DNA of 64,000 nucleotides from Cytophagaceae bacterium (GTDB lineage Bacteria; Bacteroidota; Bacteroidia; Cytophagales; Spirosomataceae), in the NCBI GenBank assembly GCA_027491315.1, contig JAIXWL010000012.1, positions 62,001 to 126,000 of the forward strand, in the 5' to 3' direction. The position numbers and the translations under genes are program-made. The notes under the pieces were generated by a model. That model ran no database searches and was not told the origin of the DNA. It saw only the letters and a program-made list of their open reading frames with translations. Positions 7,779 through 16,500 of the stretch are shown piece by piece (the first letter of the stretch is position 1; each line of letters begins with the position of its first letter).

Positions 7779-7839
7779 GTTGGCTGAGGCTCTCGAAGCC
7801 AACGATTATACAGGTCGAACAGCGTTTCTCAAAGCCAAC
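7779..7839 (+). repeat. H3 copy 5 and degenerate array end
   Basis: Arms GTTGGCT / AGCCAAC at 7779-7803 are followed by a half-site with one change (acaggtcgaac) and a final AGCCAAC ending at 7839. The array therefore stops about 10 bp from the stop codon of the convergent porin gene. Nothing else occupies 7303-7843. Confidence 0.75.
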
Positions 7840-7843
7840 GGCA

Positions 7844-9217
7844 TTAAAACTTATACGCCGCCCGAGCAGCTAAATATTGAACGTCCTTACCCGGACCACT
7901 CTCCTTTAAGTAAGCACCTGCTGCACAATAACCCAATTCAAATTGAAATGCCAAATGTTTATTGGCAAAATAATTGGTTTCTAAAGCAAAAATATCTGCA
8001 ACTCCACTGGCATTACTATCAAGTTGACGACCCATAACAGGCAATAGAGCCGACATATTCGGTGTAAAAATACCATCCCGTAAACTGGCTCTTTGCACAA
8101 AGGAGGCTCTGAGCGTTGTTAACCACTTATGATTATCACTATACCGGATATATGGGCTTAGATTAAGCGTATTGGTAATATTCAAAGAAACCGTTTGTCC
8201 AAACGGCGGACGAGAATACAAGGTATTAAAAGTATTGAGTTGCTGATCATGATTTGACACATCTCCGGGAACCCAATTGCCACTAAAACCTACATAAAAA
8301 TGACGTCTCAACTCATAATTAAAATCATACACAAACAGAAATGCCCGAATCGTTAAATCGTTAAAATGCCCCCACTGCCCTGCCACCTCTACATCATAAT
8401 TAAATGTCTTCGTTTCACAGTACCAGCGAGTCCCCAAGGTATTTCTAGCTTCCAATCCTTTCTTTAGGTAATATTCTCTCAAAGAGCTTTCCAAAAAGAA
8501 ATAATAGGCATCAAAAAAATCGGTTTTGGAAGAAAATGTGTGATTCCAAACAGTACCTGAAAGCACTTCTGTGGAACGCACATCATCAAAAACTCCCTTA
8601 TTTTGCCTAATTGGATTGGCTATGAAAGCATCAATTTTCTGATTGCCTTGATGCCACTTGAGCGTAGCTCCATAAAAAGGCTGACGCGTATTAGGCCCCT
8701 CTTTTAGCGCCATTAAGCGCTCTAAACCCCAAGTATACTCTTGTCTTCCCAAACGCAAAACAAGTTTAGGACTCATTTTCCAATCCACAAATGCCTGATG
8801 AAGAGATAAAGCATTTTTGTCTAATGTAGAGGTGATTGGATTTTCATTTAAAAACCGTAGGGTATTGTTCAATTGAGCAAAAACTCGGAATCGAGGACTT
8901 ATTTCCCAATTGGCATGAAGCAACACCCGATGCATGATTTGATGCGGATCTTCTGTGATAAAATTATCTGGTACATCCCCAAAATTCACCTGATGGTAAG
9001 ATTGGTATTGCTCCCTCCATTCTCCACCAAAACTAATCGTACTTTTAAGAATAAAGGGAATATATTTCAAGGATTCATCCCAACTTTTAAATCGATTAGT
9101 ATCTAACTTTAAATAGGAAAAGTTATCATCCTGGCGCATCCTGGCAATATTTTGTGCCAAAAGCTGAGGTATATTTAGTCCCAGAAACAAAAGGAAAATG
9201 ACAAGACTTCTTTTCAC
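7844..9217 (-). CDS. Alginate-export-like outer membrane porin
   Basis: About 457 residues from a GTG at 9217, which gives a normal signal peptide (VKRSLVIFLLFLGLNIPQLLAQ). The track's TTG start at 9262 would add a second hydrophobic stretch and is less likely. The mature protein alternates aromatic and polar residues throughout and ends in F (ARAAYKF), as outer membrane beta barrels do. LVLRLGRQEYTWGLERLMALKEGPNTRQPFYGA resembles the AlgE/alginate-export family (GRQE...pNtRq.f.GA). It probably forms a channel for an anionic or sugar-like solute; the name of the family does not prove alginate transport. Its 3' end abuts the repeat array. Confidence 0.78.
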   Translation of the reverse strand: MKRSLVIFLLFLGLNIPQLLAQNIARMRQDDNFSYLKLDTNRFKSWDESLKYIPFILKSTISFGGEWREQYQSYHQVNFGDVPDNFITEDPHQIMHRVLLHANWEISPRFRVFAQLNNTLRFLNENPITSTLDKNALSLHQAFVDWKMSPKLVLRLGRQEYTWGLERLMALKEGPNTRQPFYGATLKWHQGNQKIDAFIANPIRQNKGVFDDVRSTEVLSGTVWNHTFSSKTDFFDAYYFFLESSLREYYLKKGLEARNTLGTRWYCETKTFNYDVEVAGQWGHFNDLTIRAFLFVYDFNYELRRHFYVGFSGNWVPGDVSNHDQQLNTFNTLYSRPPFGQTVSLNITNTLNLSPYIRYSDNHKWLTTLRASFVQRASLRDGIFTPNMSALLPVMGRQLDSNASGVADIFALETNYFANKHLAFQFELGYCAAGAYLKESGPGKDVQYLAARAAYKF

Positions 9218-9452
9218 AAAAACGAAAAATAAAGGAATAAACCCCAATAAAATAAATGCCAAATTAGGGATTTTTAGCCGAGAGACTATCCTGACCCAAG
9301 GCAGTAATTGAAATTGAAATAATAGGCTTGAGTAATTTGCCTAAATAATCCAAAAACAGATAGAAATTATTCTATTTTAACTTATATTGGCTTATGTATT
9401 TAAAGACAAATCATTTTAACCGTTCATCTCCATCCATTAAAATTTATATCCA

Positions 9453-10886
9453 ATGAGCATTTCAAGAAGAAGTTTTTTAGGTAAAAGCGCACTGGCAGCT
9501 GGTAGCTTTTACATCGTTCCACGTCATGTGTTGGGAAAAGGGTATCGAGCTCCGAGTGACAAGCTAAACATTGCGGGAGTTGGTATCAATGGAAAAGGCC
9601 TTTCTGATGTCAATAACGCCTTCAATGAGGGTGTCAATAACATTGGAGCACTTTGTGATGTTGACTTGACCAGAGCCAAGCCTTTATTTGAGAAATATGC
9701 CAAAGCGGGGCAATATCAAGATTGGCGTGTCATGCTAGAAAAAGAAAAAGGCATAGATGCCGTAACCATTTCTACACCCGATCATAACCATGCGGCCATT
9801 GCCATGGCTGCCATGCAATTGGGCAAGCACGTTTACGTTCAAAAACCCATGTCACACAATATTTTTGAGGCACGAACCATGACGGAAGCGGCCAGAAAAT
9901 ACCAAGTTGTTTCGCAAATGGGAAATCAAGGTGCCTCAAGCCCAGGTACCCAACAAATTGTCAAATGGATTGATCAAGGATTGATAGGGAAAGTTCATAC
10001 GGTAAACATCTGGACGAATCGTCCCATTTGGCCTCAAGGAATACCTGTACCAACAGGTCAGCATGCTAAGCCTGCCGACATAGACTGGGATGTATGGTTA
10101 GGGCCTGCTTCATTAATCGACTATAATCCAGCCTACCATCCATTTAAATGGAGAGGTTGGTGGAATTTTGGTACAGGTGCCTTGGGTGATATGGGATGCC
10201 ATTTAATTGATGGGCCATTTAGAGCCTTAGGACTGGGTTACCCTACCGAGGTAGAAGCCAGTATCGGTTCCGTATTTATCAGCGGAAACCAACCTGAATA
10301 CATCCCTGAGGGTTGTCCACCGTCAGCTTCCATCCAATTGAAATTCCCTGCTTCGAAAAAGAATAAGTCGGCCGTAACCATGAACTGGACTGACGGAGGT
10401 TTACGTGGATTCCACCCAGACCTCATTCCAGCAGATGATCCAATAGGTACAGCTGATAATAGCAATGGGGTGATCATGATTGGTAGCAAAGGGGTATTAA
10501 CTCATGCTACCTATGGTTTAGAGCCACGCATTTACTTGAATAATGGCGATAAGATTGAGATGCCTAAGCAAGAACCTAATAACTTAAAAGAATATGGGCA
10601 CCAGGCTATGTGGGCGGAAGCTTGTAAGGCAGGCTTTAACTCCAAGGAACATAAGGAATTGAGTTCATCTTTTGACTATGCAGGTCCTTTGTCTGAAACC
10701 GTATTAATGGGTAACCTAGCCATTCGTAGTTATACGCTTCGCACGCCTATCCAAGGCCAAGCGAATCGATTCACATATCCAGGCCGTAAAAAGTTACTTT
10801 GGGATGGACAAAACATGAAAATCACCAATTTCGAGGATGCTAATCAATTCGTAAAACGCGAATATCGCGCTGGCTGGAAATTATAA
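9453..10886 (+). CDS. Gfo/Idh/MocA family oxidoreductase with Tat signal
   Basis: 477 residues. The N-terminus MSISRRSFLGKSALAAGSFY carries a twin-arginine motif, so the protein is probably exported folded with its nucleotide cofactor. A Rossmann-like region follows (NIAGVGINGKG), then the family signature DAVTISTPDHNHAAIAMAAM and KHVYVQKPMSHN, where the lysine is the usual catalytic residue. The C-terminal half (WNFGTGALGDMGCHLIDGPF) is the substrate domain. Related exported proteins in Bacteroidota act on sugars or inositols by NAD(P)-dependent redox steps. The specific substrate is not deducible. The gene stands alone and ends at a clear terminator. Confidence 0.9.
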   Translation: MSISRRSFLGKSALAAGSFYIVPRHVLGKGYRAPSDKLNIAGVGINGKGLSDVNNAFNEGVNNIGALCDVDLTRAKPLFEKYAKAGQYQDWRVMLEKEKGIDAVTISTPDHNHAAIAMAAMQLGKHVYVQKPMSHNIFEARTMTEAARKYQVVSQMGNQGASSPGTQQIVKWIDQGLIGKVHTVNIWTNRPIWPQGIPVPTGQHAKPADIDWDVWLGPASLIDYNPAYHPFKWRGWWNFGTGALGDMGCHLIDGPFRALGLGYPTEVEASIGSVFISGNQPEYIPEGCPPSASIQLKFPASKKNKSAVTMNWTDGGLRGFHPDLIPADDPIGTADNSNGVIMIGSKGVLTHATYGLEPRIYLNNGDKIEMPKQEPNNLKEYGHQAMWAEACKAGFNSKEHKELSSSFDYAGPLSETVLMGNLAIRSYTLRTPIQGQANRFTYPGRKKLLWDGQNMKITNFEDANQFVKREYRAGWKL

Positions 10887-10905
10887 TCATCAGATTTTCA
10901 ACAAG

Positions 10906-10934
10906 AAAAGCATGGCTCCCAAGGCCATGCTTTT
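10906..10934 (+). terminator. Intrinsic terminator after the oxidoreductase gene
   Basis: Arms AAAAGCATGGC / GCCATGCTTTT with a 7-nt loop and a following T-run. It sits between convergent genes and could work for the PH-domain gene as well. Confidence 0.85.
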
Positions 10935-10946
10935 TTTATATGGTTT

Positions 10947-11327
10947 TTATTTTAGCACATGAAATGCCAAAACTTTTTGAACCTCATACACATCCACGGA
11001 CTTATTGAATTGCTTGATAATACTTGGGTTGGCCTCTCCTGATATCCAAATTTTCAATTCGGCATCTAATTCAAATGTCCCAGCCGTTTCCACACTAAAG
11101 CGAGAAATGGACTTATAGTTAATGGATTTATATTCCGTTTTTGATCCAGTTAAACCCTGCTTATCAATCAGAATTAAGCGTTTACTGGTGAAAATAAAGG
11201 TGTCACGCAATAATTTAAATCCGATTTCAATGACCTCACCATCAATTAAAATTTTGGCAAAATCTTTTTGCAATTGATCCTGCGAAACAGTACCCGCATT
11301 ACCCAAAAAAGCTGAAAATAACCCCAT
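10947..11327 (-). CDS. PH domain-containing protein (bPH_1-like)
   Basis: 126 residues. The middle part (IEIGFKLLRDTFIFTSKRLILIDKQGLTGSKTEYKSINYKSI) fits the bacterial pleckstrin-homology family related to YvbH/DUF1696: a phi-x-x-R-D-x-x-x-F-T-x-x-R-L-I-L-I-D motif, then beta strands and a C-terminal helix. No signal peptide or membrane segment is seen, so it is cytoplasmic. The biochemical role of this family is unknown. It follows the two AraC-type genes in the same orientation, but the gap is 65 bp and no functional link is evident. Confidence 0.8.
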   Translation of the reverse strand: MGLFSAFLGNAGTVSQDQLQKDFAKILIDGEVIEIGFKLLRDTFIFTSKRLILIDKQGLTGSKTEYKSINYKSISRFSVETAGTFELDAELKIWISGEANPSIIKQFNKSVDVYEVQKVLAFHVLK

Positions 11328-11392
11328 ACTGACTTATTTATGTTAAAATGTAGAAACTAGGAGTATGAACACACTCCTTACTAAGGATGAAA

Positions 11393-12577
11393 CTAATACA
11401 AAAATTCAGAAAAATATTGTCCCGGAGATACTCCTTTAATTTTCTTAACCGCCGAATTAAAACTTTGTCGGGTTCCAAAGCCAGATTCCAAGGCCACAAT
11501 TTCCAACTTATAATTTTTCCATTTAGGATTCTCCCGACATTGTTCTTCGGCATATTGAATTCGCCAAGTATTGACATAATCAGTGAATGACAAATTCATA
11601 ACTGTTTGTAAAGCAATACGAATCATACGGGGCTTAACTTTTAACTTCTTAGCCACCTCATTCAAAGTTAAATTAGGGTTTAGAAAAATACGCTCAGTTT
11701 CAAAATATCGATTCAAGCTATCTGAAAGTGCTTTTTCTCGATCATTTTCAGAAATAATTTTAATGCTATGGTCTTTTGGAAGGGTAAATACATCCGAACC
11801 GTCCATCCTAGTATTGGCTTGTTGCCAAATTAAACCTCTCAAGCTTGGCCCATGTAGCAATCTAGGATTAAACAGCATAAACAGCATCATCAGCACATAT
11901 TCCACTAAGTAGAAGAAATCTTTCCAAGGTAAATAAATTCGATTCTCTTCAGGATAAATAAAATTATACACAATTAAACCCACAACCACGAATTTTAAAA
12001 ACATATTGAAAAACAACCAATAGACAATCAAAAGATTATTTTTAATGAAGGTTTTCGAAGCGGATAGATAATATTTTATTAATTCATAAAGGCCCCAACA
12101 GCTATAAAAAATAAACAAAAAGAAACGCACATATAAATGATTTTTCATGGTAATCCAGCCATACTTCGAATGGATAGTATAAAACGTATTTTCTGAAATC
12201 ATTTCCTTTATTTCAAGAATCTTAAGTTCTGCCGGCAAAATATAAAAAGGGATATATTCTATGACATGAAGGGCAAAAGGTAAAAAATGTAAGAAATGAA
12301 TGGGCTTAACTTTTCTCTCTGGATAAAGTAAAAATTGTTGAAATAAAAAATATAAAGGCCCCATGGTGAGTATCAAAGGTGATACCGTCCTGAAAAAATG
12401 GGGATTTTCATATATATATTCTGGTCGTATATAATATCCCGCAAAGGTCTGATAGCCAAGGCCAATAAACAATAAACCTAAAAACTTAGTAGCAACAATG
12501 CCTTTTTTAAAGAAAAAAGAGCCTCCAAAGGCAAAAAAAACAAAGCACAGATAAAACAGGTAATCTATAGGTGCCAT
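11393..12577 (-). CDS. Membrane-anchored AraC family regulator (paralog 1)
   Basis: 394 residues. The first 240 hold about six to seven hydrophobic segments (MAPIDYLFYLCFVFFAFGGSF onward). The C-terminal 110 residues are an AraC/XylS DNA-binding domain with two helix-turn-helices (LTLNEVAKKLKVKPRMIRIAL and LEIVALESGFGTRQSFNSAVKKIKGVSPGQYF). In Bacteroidota such membrane-AraC fusions act as one-component sensors; the ligand is unknown. It lies 57 bp downstream of a paralog of the same size and orientation, with the strongest similarity in the DNA-binding domain, so the pair arose by tandem duplication and may recognise similar sites. Confidence 0.9.
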   Translation of the reverse strand: MAPIDYLFYLCFVFFAFGGSFFFKKGIVATKFLGLLFIGLGYQTFAGYYIRPEYIYENPHFFRTVSPLILTMGPLYFLFQQFLLYPERKVKPIHFLHFLPFALHVIEYIPFYILPAELKILEIKEMISENTFYTIHSKYGWITMKNHLYVRFFLFIFYSCWGLYELIKYYLSASKTFIKNNLLIVYWLFFNMFLKFVVVGLIVYNFIYPEENRIYLPWKDFFYLVEYVLMMLFMLFNPRLLHGPSLRGLIWQQANTRMDGSDVFTLPKDHSIKIISENDREKALSDSLNRYFETERIFLNPNLTLNEVAKKLKVKPRMIRIALQTVMNLSFTDYVNTWRIQYAEEQCRENPKWKNYKLEIVALESGFGTRQSFNSAVKKIKGVSPGQYFSEFLY

Positions 12578-12634
12578 GAATGTATAGGTTTTATAAGTAA
12601 AACGTATTAAATGGAAAGAGGAAAAATAATGAAC

Positions 12635-13831
12635 CTATTTAGTAGAATCTTGGATGATGTTTTCAAAATATTTGCCTGGGGAGACCCCTTTAATTTTTTT
12701 CACGGCCGAATTAAAGCTTTGACGGGTTCCAAAGCCAGATTCCATGGCTATCACTTCTAGTTTATAATTTTTCCATTTCGGATTTTCTCGACACTGCTCC
12801 TCAGCAAACTGAATGCGCCAGGTATTGATGTAATCTGAAAAGGATAAATTCATTTCCATTTGAAGGGCCATGCGTATGATACGAGGCTTAATTTTCAAAG
12901 AGCGACTAACCTCTGCTAAGGTGATATCAGGACGGAGAAATAGCTGTTCCGTTTCAAAATAACGATTTAAGGTAAACATGACGGATTTATCCCTAGATGA
13001 TTTTTGATGAGCCTTTTCTTGCTTGAACAATTCGATGATCTCTTTGCCATTAAATCCCGCGAAATGTTGAAATACTAATCCTTTCAGTGTGGGTCCTTTT
13101 AATAACCTTGGATTAAATAACATAAAGACCATCATCGTGAAATATTCCAAAATGAAAATATAATCCATCCAAGTAAGCTCTAAATGCTTTTTCTGGGCAA
13201 AAATCAAATTGAAACAATGCAAAATGATGACAATAAATTTCATGATCATATCACCCGTTAACCAATAGACTATTAATGAATTTTTCCGAAGGAAGGATTT
13301 AGATGTCGTTTTATAAAATTTATACAATTCATAGAGCGTCCATAGTATGTAAGCCAAATAATAAATGGTTTTTATAAACAAATGGTCCCTCATGGAAATC
13401 CAGCCGTATTGGGACTCGGTATTATAAAAAGTATTTTGACTAAATACATGATTGACTTCCTCCAATTTTACCTCAGCAGGAAGTAAATAAAAGGGAATAT
13501 ATTCAACTATATGAAGAAAAAAAGGCAAAAAATGCAATAGAAAAATTAGCTTAAATTTTCGCTCAGGGTAAAGCAAAAAATGCTGAAAAAGGTAAGCCAA
13601 TGGGCCTAGTAAATAGAAAAACGGAGAAACTGTTCTGAAAAAATGGGGATAGTCATAAATGTGACTAGGTTGAATAAAATATCCCGCAAAAAGCTGATAG
13701 GCTAATCCAAGAAATTGAATACCCAAAAATTTTGTGGCAATGAGCCCCTTCTTGAAAAATAGGGATACACCAAATGCAAAAAATACAAAACTCAGGTAAA
13801 ACAAATAATCTACCGGTGACCAAAAATTCAT
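12635..13831 (-). CDS. Membrane-anchored AraC family regulator (paralog 2)
   Basis: 398 residues from the ATG at 13831; the track uses a TTG three codons earlier. The architecture equals that of the neighbour: a multi-spanning N-terminal region starting FWSPVDYLFYLSFVFFAFG and an AraC domain ending KVIA-like LEVIAMESGFGTRQSFNSAV. Long stretches around FRTVSPF, YPERKFK and HFLPF are shared with paralog 1, so the duplication covers the whole gene. The linker between the membrane and DNA-binding parts (about residues 260-300) is the least similar region. Targets and ligand are unknown. Confidence 0.9.
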   Translation of the reverse strand: MNFWSPVDYLFYLSFVFFAFGVSLFFKKGLIATKFLGIQFLGLAYQLFAGYFIQPSHIYDYPHFFRTVSPFFYLLGPLAYLFQHFLLYPERKFKLIFLLHFLPFFLHIVEYIPFYLLPAEVKLEEVNHVFSQNTFYNTESQYGWISMRDHLFIKTIYYLAYILWTLYELYKFYKTTSKSFLRKNSLIVYWLTGDMIMKFIVIILHCFNLIFAQKKHLELTWMDYIFILEYFTMMVFMLFNPRLLKGPTLKGLVFQHFAGFNGKEIIELFKQEKAHQKSSRDKSVMFTLNRYFETEQLFLRPDITLAEVSRSLKIKPRIIRMALQMEMNLSFSDYINTWRIQFAEEQCRENPKWKNYKLEVIAMESGFGTRQSFNSAVKKIKGVSPGKYFENIIQDSTK

Positions 13832-14191
13832 GCTGACCAATAATATTTACAATCGTATAAATAGTATGATGGGTGACACGGAGATACACAAACATATAAA
13901 TTTATCCGCAAATACTAGATGAAAAGTTGGAGAGACTTTTTATAAATTTATTTAACGTGACAATTTGGGAAGCTCTTAGAAAAAAATTAGCCTCAAAATA
14001 CCTAAAAGAAAACATAAAAAAGCTCAACCTAAATCAAGGCTGAGCTTTTCACAATCTCTGTGTTCTATTCCTTTAATATGTTCTATCATTAAAGATGTTA
14101 CAAAGAAATAGTTTCCATTTTGGTCATACAAAAAAAGGACTGTCACAAGATTGTCTCATAAAAAAATTATTAAAAATAGCGATACAATCAC
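13832..14191. other. Gene-free spacer
   Basis: About 360 bases with no credible ORF. It holds the upstream region of the AraC gene, the terminator at 14017-14049 and, at 14143-14162, one copy of a 20-nt motif that is nearly repeated on the other side of the next gene. A short ORF (14095-14307) is considered spurious. Confidence 0.6.
14017..14049. terminator. Hairpin terminator-like structure
   Basis: Arms AAAAGCTCA / TGAGCTTTT flank a 14-nt loop, with A- and T-rich outer ends. It lies between the divergent-side AraC gene and the 3' end of the TPR regulator gene; on the minus strand it would end transcription from the latter. Confidence 0.6.
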
Positions 14192-15844
14192 CTAAAAATC
14201 AGATAGATACTGAAAAATACTCAAATCGGAATTTGTTAAATTTAGCTTTTTACGCAATCGAATTCTCGCTAATTCCACTGCCCGCAAAGATTGACCTGTT
14301 AAATTAACAATCTCTTTGGTACTCATATCCAATTTTAAAAATGCACATAATCGACGTTCATTATTACTAAGATTGGGGTGCACTTCCATCAGTCGATGAA
14401 AAAAATCGGAATGAATTTCTATGAATCTAACTTCAAATTCCTCCCAATTTTTAGTAGAATTTACCTTTTCTATATCCTTAGAAATACTTTTTAATAGGTT
14501 AGTCGAATCAGGAGCGGATGGCTTAGATGATTTAATTCGATGAACAATCTGATTGAGTGATTCTTCTTTTTGAATGGCTTGTAATGCATTAGATGCCATT
14601 TTTTTATTAACAAACTCAAGATTTTCTTGAAGTATCGAATTTTCTTGTTTACTTTTTTCTAATTGTTCTTGGCTTCTTTTGCGCAATAATTTGACTTCAC
14701 GTTTAGATTTGATGAATTTTCGGAAATAAAACGTGAAAATCAAAAACAAAAACAAGATTAAAAACCCTACCAAGATTTTGGTATTTCTATCTTTTCTTTT
14801 TTCATCTTCTTCATTTTTCAGAATAGATCTAGCGAAAGATTTCTTAAACAAGGCTTCTTTAGCCTGTTCTTTTTTCATGATTTCTTTGGCCTTAATACTT
14901 TGATTTAAATATTGAAGTGCCAATTTGAATTTCTGTTCTTTTACATAAATATGATAAAGCCGCTCAGAAATATTGGTCACGTTTTCTACATTTTCTGATA
15001 TTTCTGCAAGGTATAAGGCCTTTTGATAATACATCAAAGCTTGATTTTTTTGCTTACTTTTTTCACTAAACTCTCCTAAAGACATCAAGCAACTTGATAT
15101 CATAGGTTGATTTTTTAGTTTTTTTTGTAATTCCAATGCCAAATCCAAATAATTTTTGGAAAGAGCTAATTGATTTGTATTTAAATATAAGATTCCAAGG
15201 GATTGTGCAATTTGAGCATAAACCAACTGATAATCTTGATGTTTTTTTGCTAAAGCAAATCCTTTTAAATAAAATTGCTCTGCTTTCGCATATTGTTTTC
15301 TTTCTGAGTAAATATGTCCTAAATCAAGAAAAATATTCAACTGATCTTCCACAGAAACCTGTTCTTGATGTTCCTTGGCATAACGATTGAGTTTTATCAA
15401 GCCCTCTGAAAATAAACTATCAGCTAAATTTATATCTCCCAAAAACATGTGTAAAACCCCGAGATTTGCGTAAGCTTGACCAATCTTTTTATCATTCTTT
15501 TCCTGTTCAGCTAAGTCCAAATATTTATTCATATACAAGGCACCAACCTCAAAAAGTCCTGAAAACATGGATGCTCTAATGACTGCCAGGTAAGATTCAA
15601 ATAGCAGATTGGTGCTATGGTATTTCTCTGCCAGTTGAGAAGCTTTGATCCCTTCTTGAATACTTATTTTATAATTAGTCATTAGATTCGTTTTAGAAAT
15701 CTCCAATTTCTTTTTTATTTCTAAAGAATCTTGAACAGCACTTGAATTAGATAACAAATTAACATTCATTGATTTACGATGTTCGCATGATTCAAGATTT
15801 GTCAAAAAGAAAAGGCCTAAAAAGCCCCAAATAAAAACTTTCAT
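14192..15844 (-). CDS. TPR-containing regulator with LuxR-like C-terminal HTH
   Basis: 550 residues. The N-terminus is a signal sequence with a possible lipobox (FFLTNLESC), so it may be a lipoprotein. Residues about 60-320 contain tetratricopeptide repeats (GQAYANLGVLHMFLGDINLA, AQSLGILYLNTNQLALSKNY). A membrane segment (ILVGFLILFLFLIFTFYF) near residue 360 is followed by a coiled coil and a C-terminal helix-turn-helix (LSNNERRLCAFLKLDMSTKEIVNLTGQSLRAVELARIRLRKKL). This architecture, an outer TPR sensor joined to an inner DNA-binding end, is common in Bacteroidota in place of a histidine kinase. Target genes are unknown; the gene stands alone. Confidence 0.82.
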   Translation of the reverse strand: MKVFIWGFLGLFFLTNLESCEHRKSMNVNLLSNSSAVQDSLEIKKKLEISKTNLMTNYKISIQEGIKASQLAEKYHSTNLLFESYLAVIRASMFSGLFEVGALYMNKYLDLAEQEKNDKKIGQAYANLGVLHMFLGDINLADSLFSEGLIKLNRYAKEHQEQVSVEDQLNIFLDLGHIYSERKQYAKAEQFYLKGFALAKKHQDYQLVYAQIAQSLGILYLNTNQLALSKNYLDLALELQKKLKNQPMISSCLMSLGEFSEKSKQKNQALMYYQKALYLAEISENVENVTNISERLYHIYVKEQKFKLALQYLNQSIKAKEIMKKEQAKEALFKKSFARSILKNEEDEKRKDRNTKILVGFLILFLFLIFTFYFRKFIKSKREVKLLRKRSQEQLEKSKQENSILQENLEFVNKKMASNALQAIQKEESLNQIVHRIKSSKPSAPDSTNLLKSISKDIEKVNSTKNWEEFEVRFIEIHSDFFHRLMEVHPNLSNNERRLCAFLKLDMSTKEIVNLTGQSLRAVELARIRLRKKLNLTNSDLSIFQYLSDF

Positions 15845-16428
15845 AGATTTAATTTTAATAGGTCATAAATAATTTAGAACAACATGAATAAATAATTCAT
15901 GAATAGTCATTTTGATCGGACACTGGTATAATCAAAAAATTTAAAAGTAAAAATTGAACTTAGCGTTGACAAATAAATCACTGTCACAACAATGTCTCAA
16001 TTCTACATTATACCTTCTCAAAGTTCAAGCAATAAAATGGAACCATTTATCTGATTCTTGAACCATTTGACAATTTAAAAATAAAAATTCTAGAATATAA
16101 AACATGTAAAAAGCTCTTAGTTAATCATGATAATAGTCAGATGTTTTAAGAAATAGAATTTCAAGTGTGATGATTAATTCAATCATAACATGATAGTCGG
16201 ATTAGAATATTTTCTGCTAAACAAGGGAAAATACAAAAATCATCGAATTATTCTGGGCCAAGTTAGGGGCCAGTAGGTAATCAATCAGGCCGATTGCAAT
16301 AGCATTAAAAGCTCGAAAAGCATTGAATCATCTAATCAGAAAACAAGAAATAAGAATAGGTGGAATTTGGCCTAGAAACAAAAAACCCTGTAAATTATAC
16401 ATTCACAGGGTCAATTTGTCTACCGAAG
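15845..16428. other. 584-base gene-free region
   Basis: Very AT-rich, with no ORF above 60 codons worth calling and no match to a known RNA that I can recognise. It contains the second copy of the 20-nt motif (15979-15998), a short direct repeat GAACCATTT twice around 16040-16070, and the terminator of the tRNA at its right end. It is the upstream region of the TPR regulator. Confidence 0.5.
16385..16411 (-). terminator. Terminator of tRNA-Glu
   Basis: On the minus strand arms ACCCTGT / ACAGGGT enclose 13 nt and run into TTTTT. It begins 18 nt after the tRNA 3' end. Confidence 0.8.
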
Positions 16429-16500
16429 TAGTCCGTACGGGAATCGAACCCGTGTTTCATCCGTGAAAGGGACGTGTCCTAACCCCTAGACGAACGGACC
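16429..16500 (-). tRNA. tRNA-Glu (anticodon UUC)
   Basis: 72 nt that fold as a tRNA: acceptor GGTCCGT / ACGGACT (the first pair is G-U), D-arm GTCTAGGGGTTAGGAC, anticodon loop CCTTTCACG with TTC, and T-arm ACGGGTTCGATTCCCGT. No CCA is encoded; ACTTC follows the discriminator A. It lies divergent from glgB and is followed by its own terminator. Confidence 0.95.

Noticed and set aside
5637-7839. CRISPR array
   Set aside because: Repeats are palindromic hairpins with short, largely repeated linkers instead of unique spacers, and no cas genes are nearby.
7509-8037. ORFs 7509-7751 (+) and 7777-8037 (+)
   Set aside because: They are translations of the hairpin repeats and of the antisense strand of the porin gene; the first repeats its own peptide because the DNA is repeated.
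14095-14307. 70-codon ORF (+) near the TPR regulator
   Set aside because: It overlaps the end of the regulator gene antisense and has no start signal or domain.
15845-16428. Small RNA or riboswitch in the 584-base gap
   Set aside because: No conserved aptamer or strong hairpin with a T-run was seen apart from the tRNA terminator.
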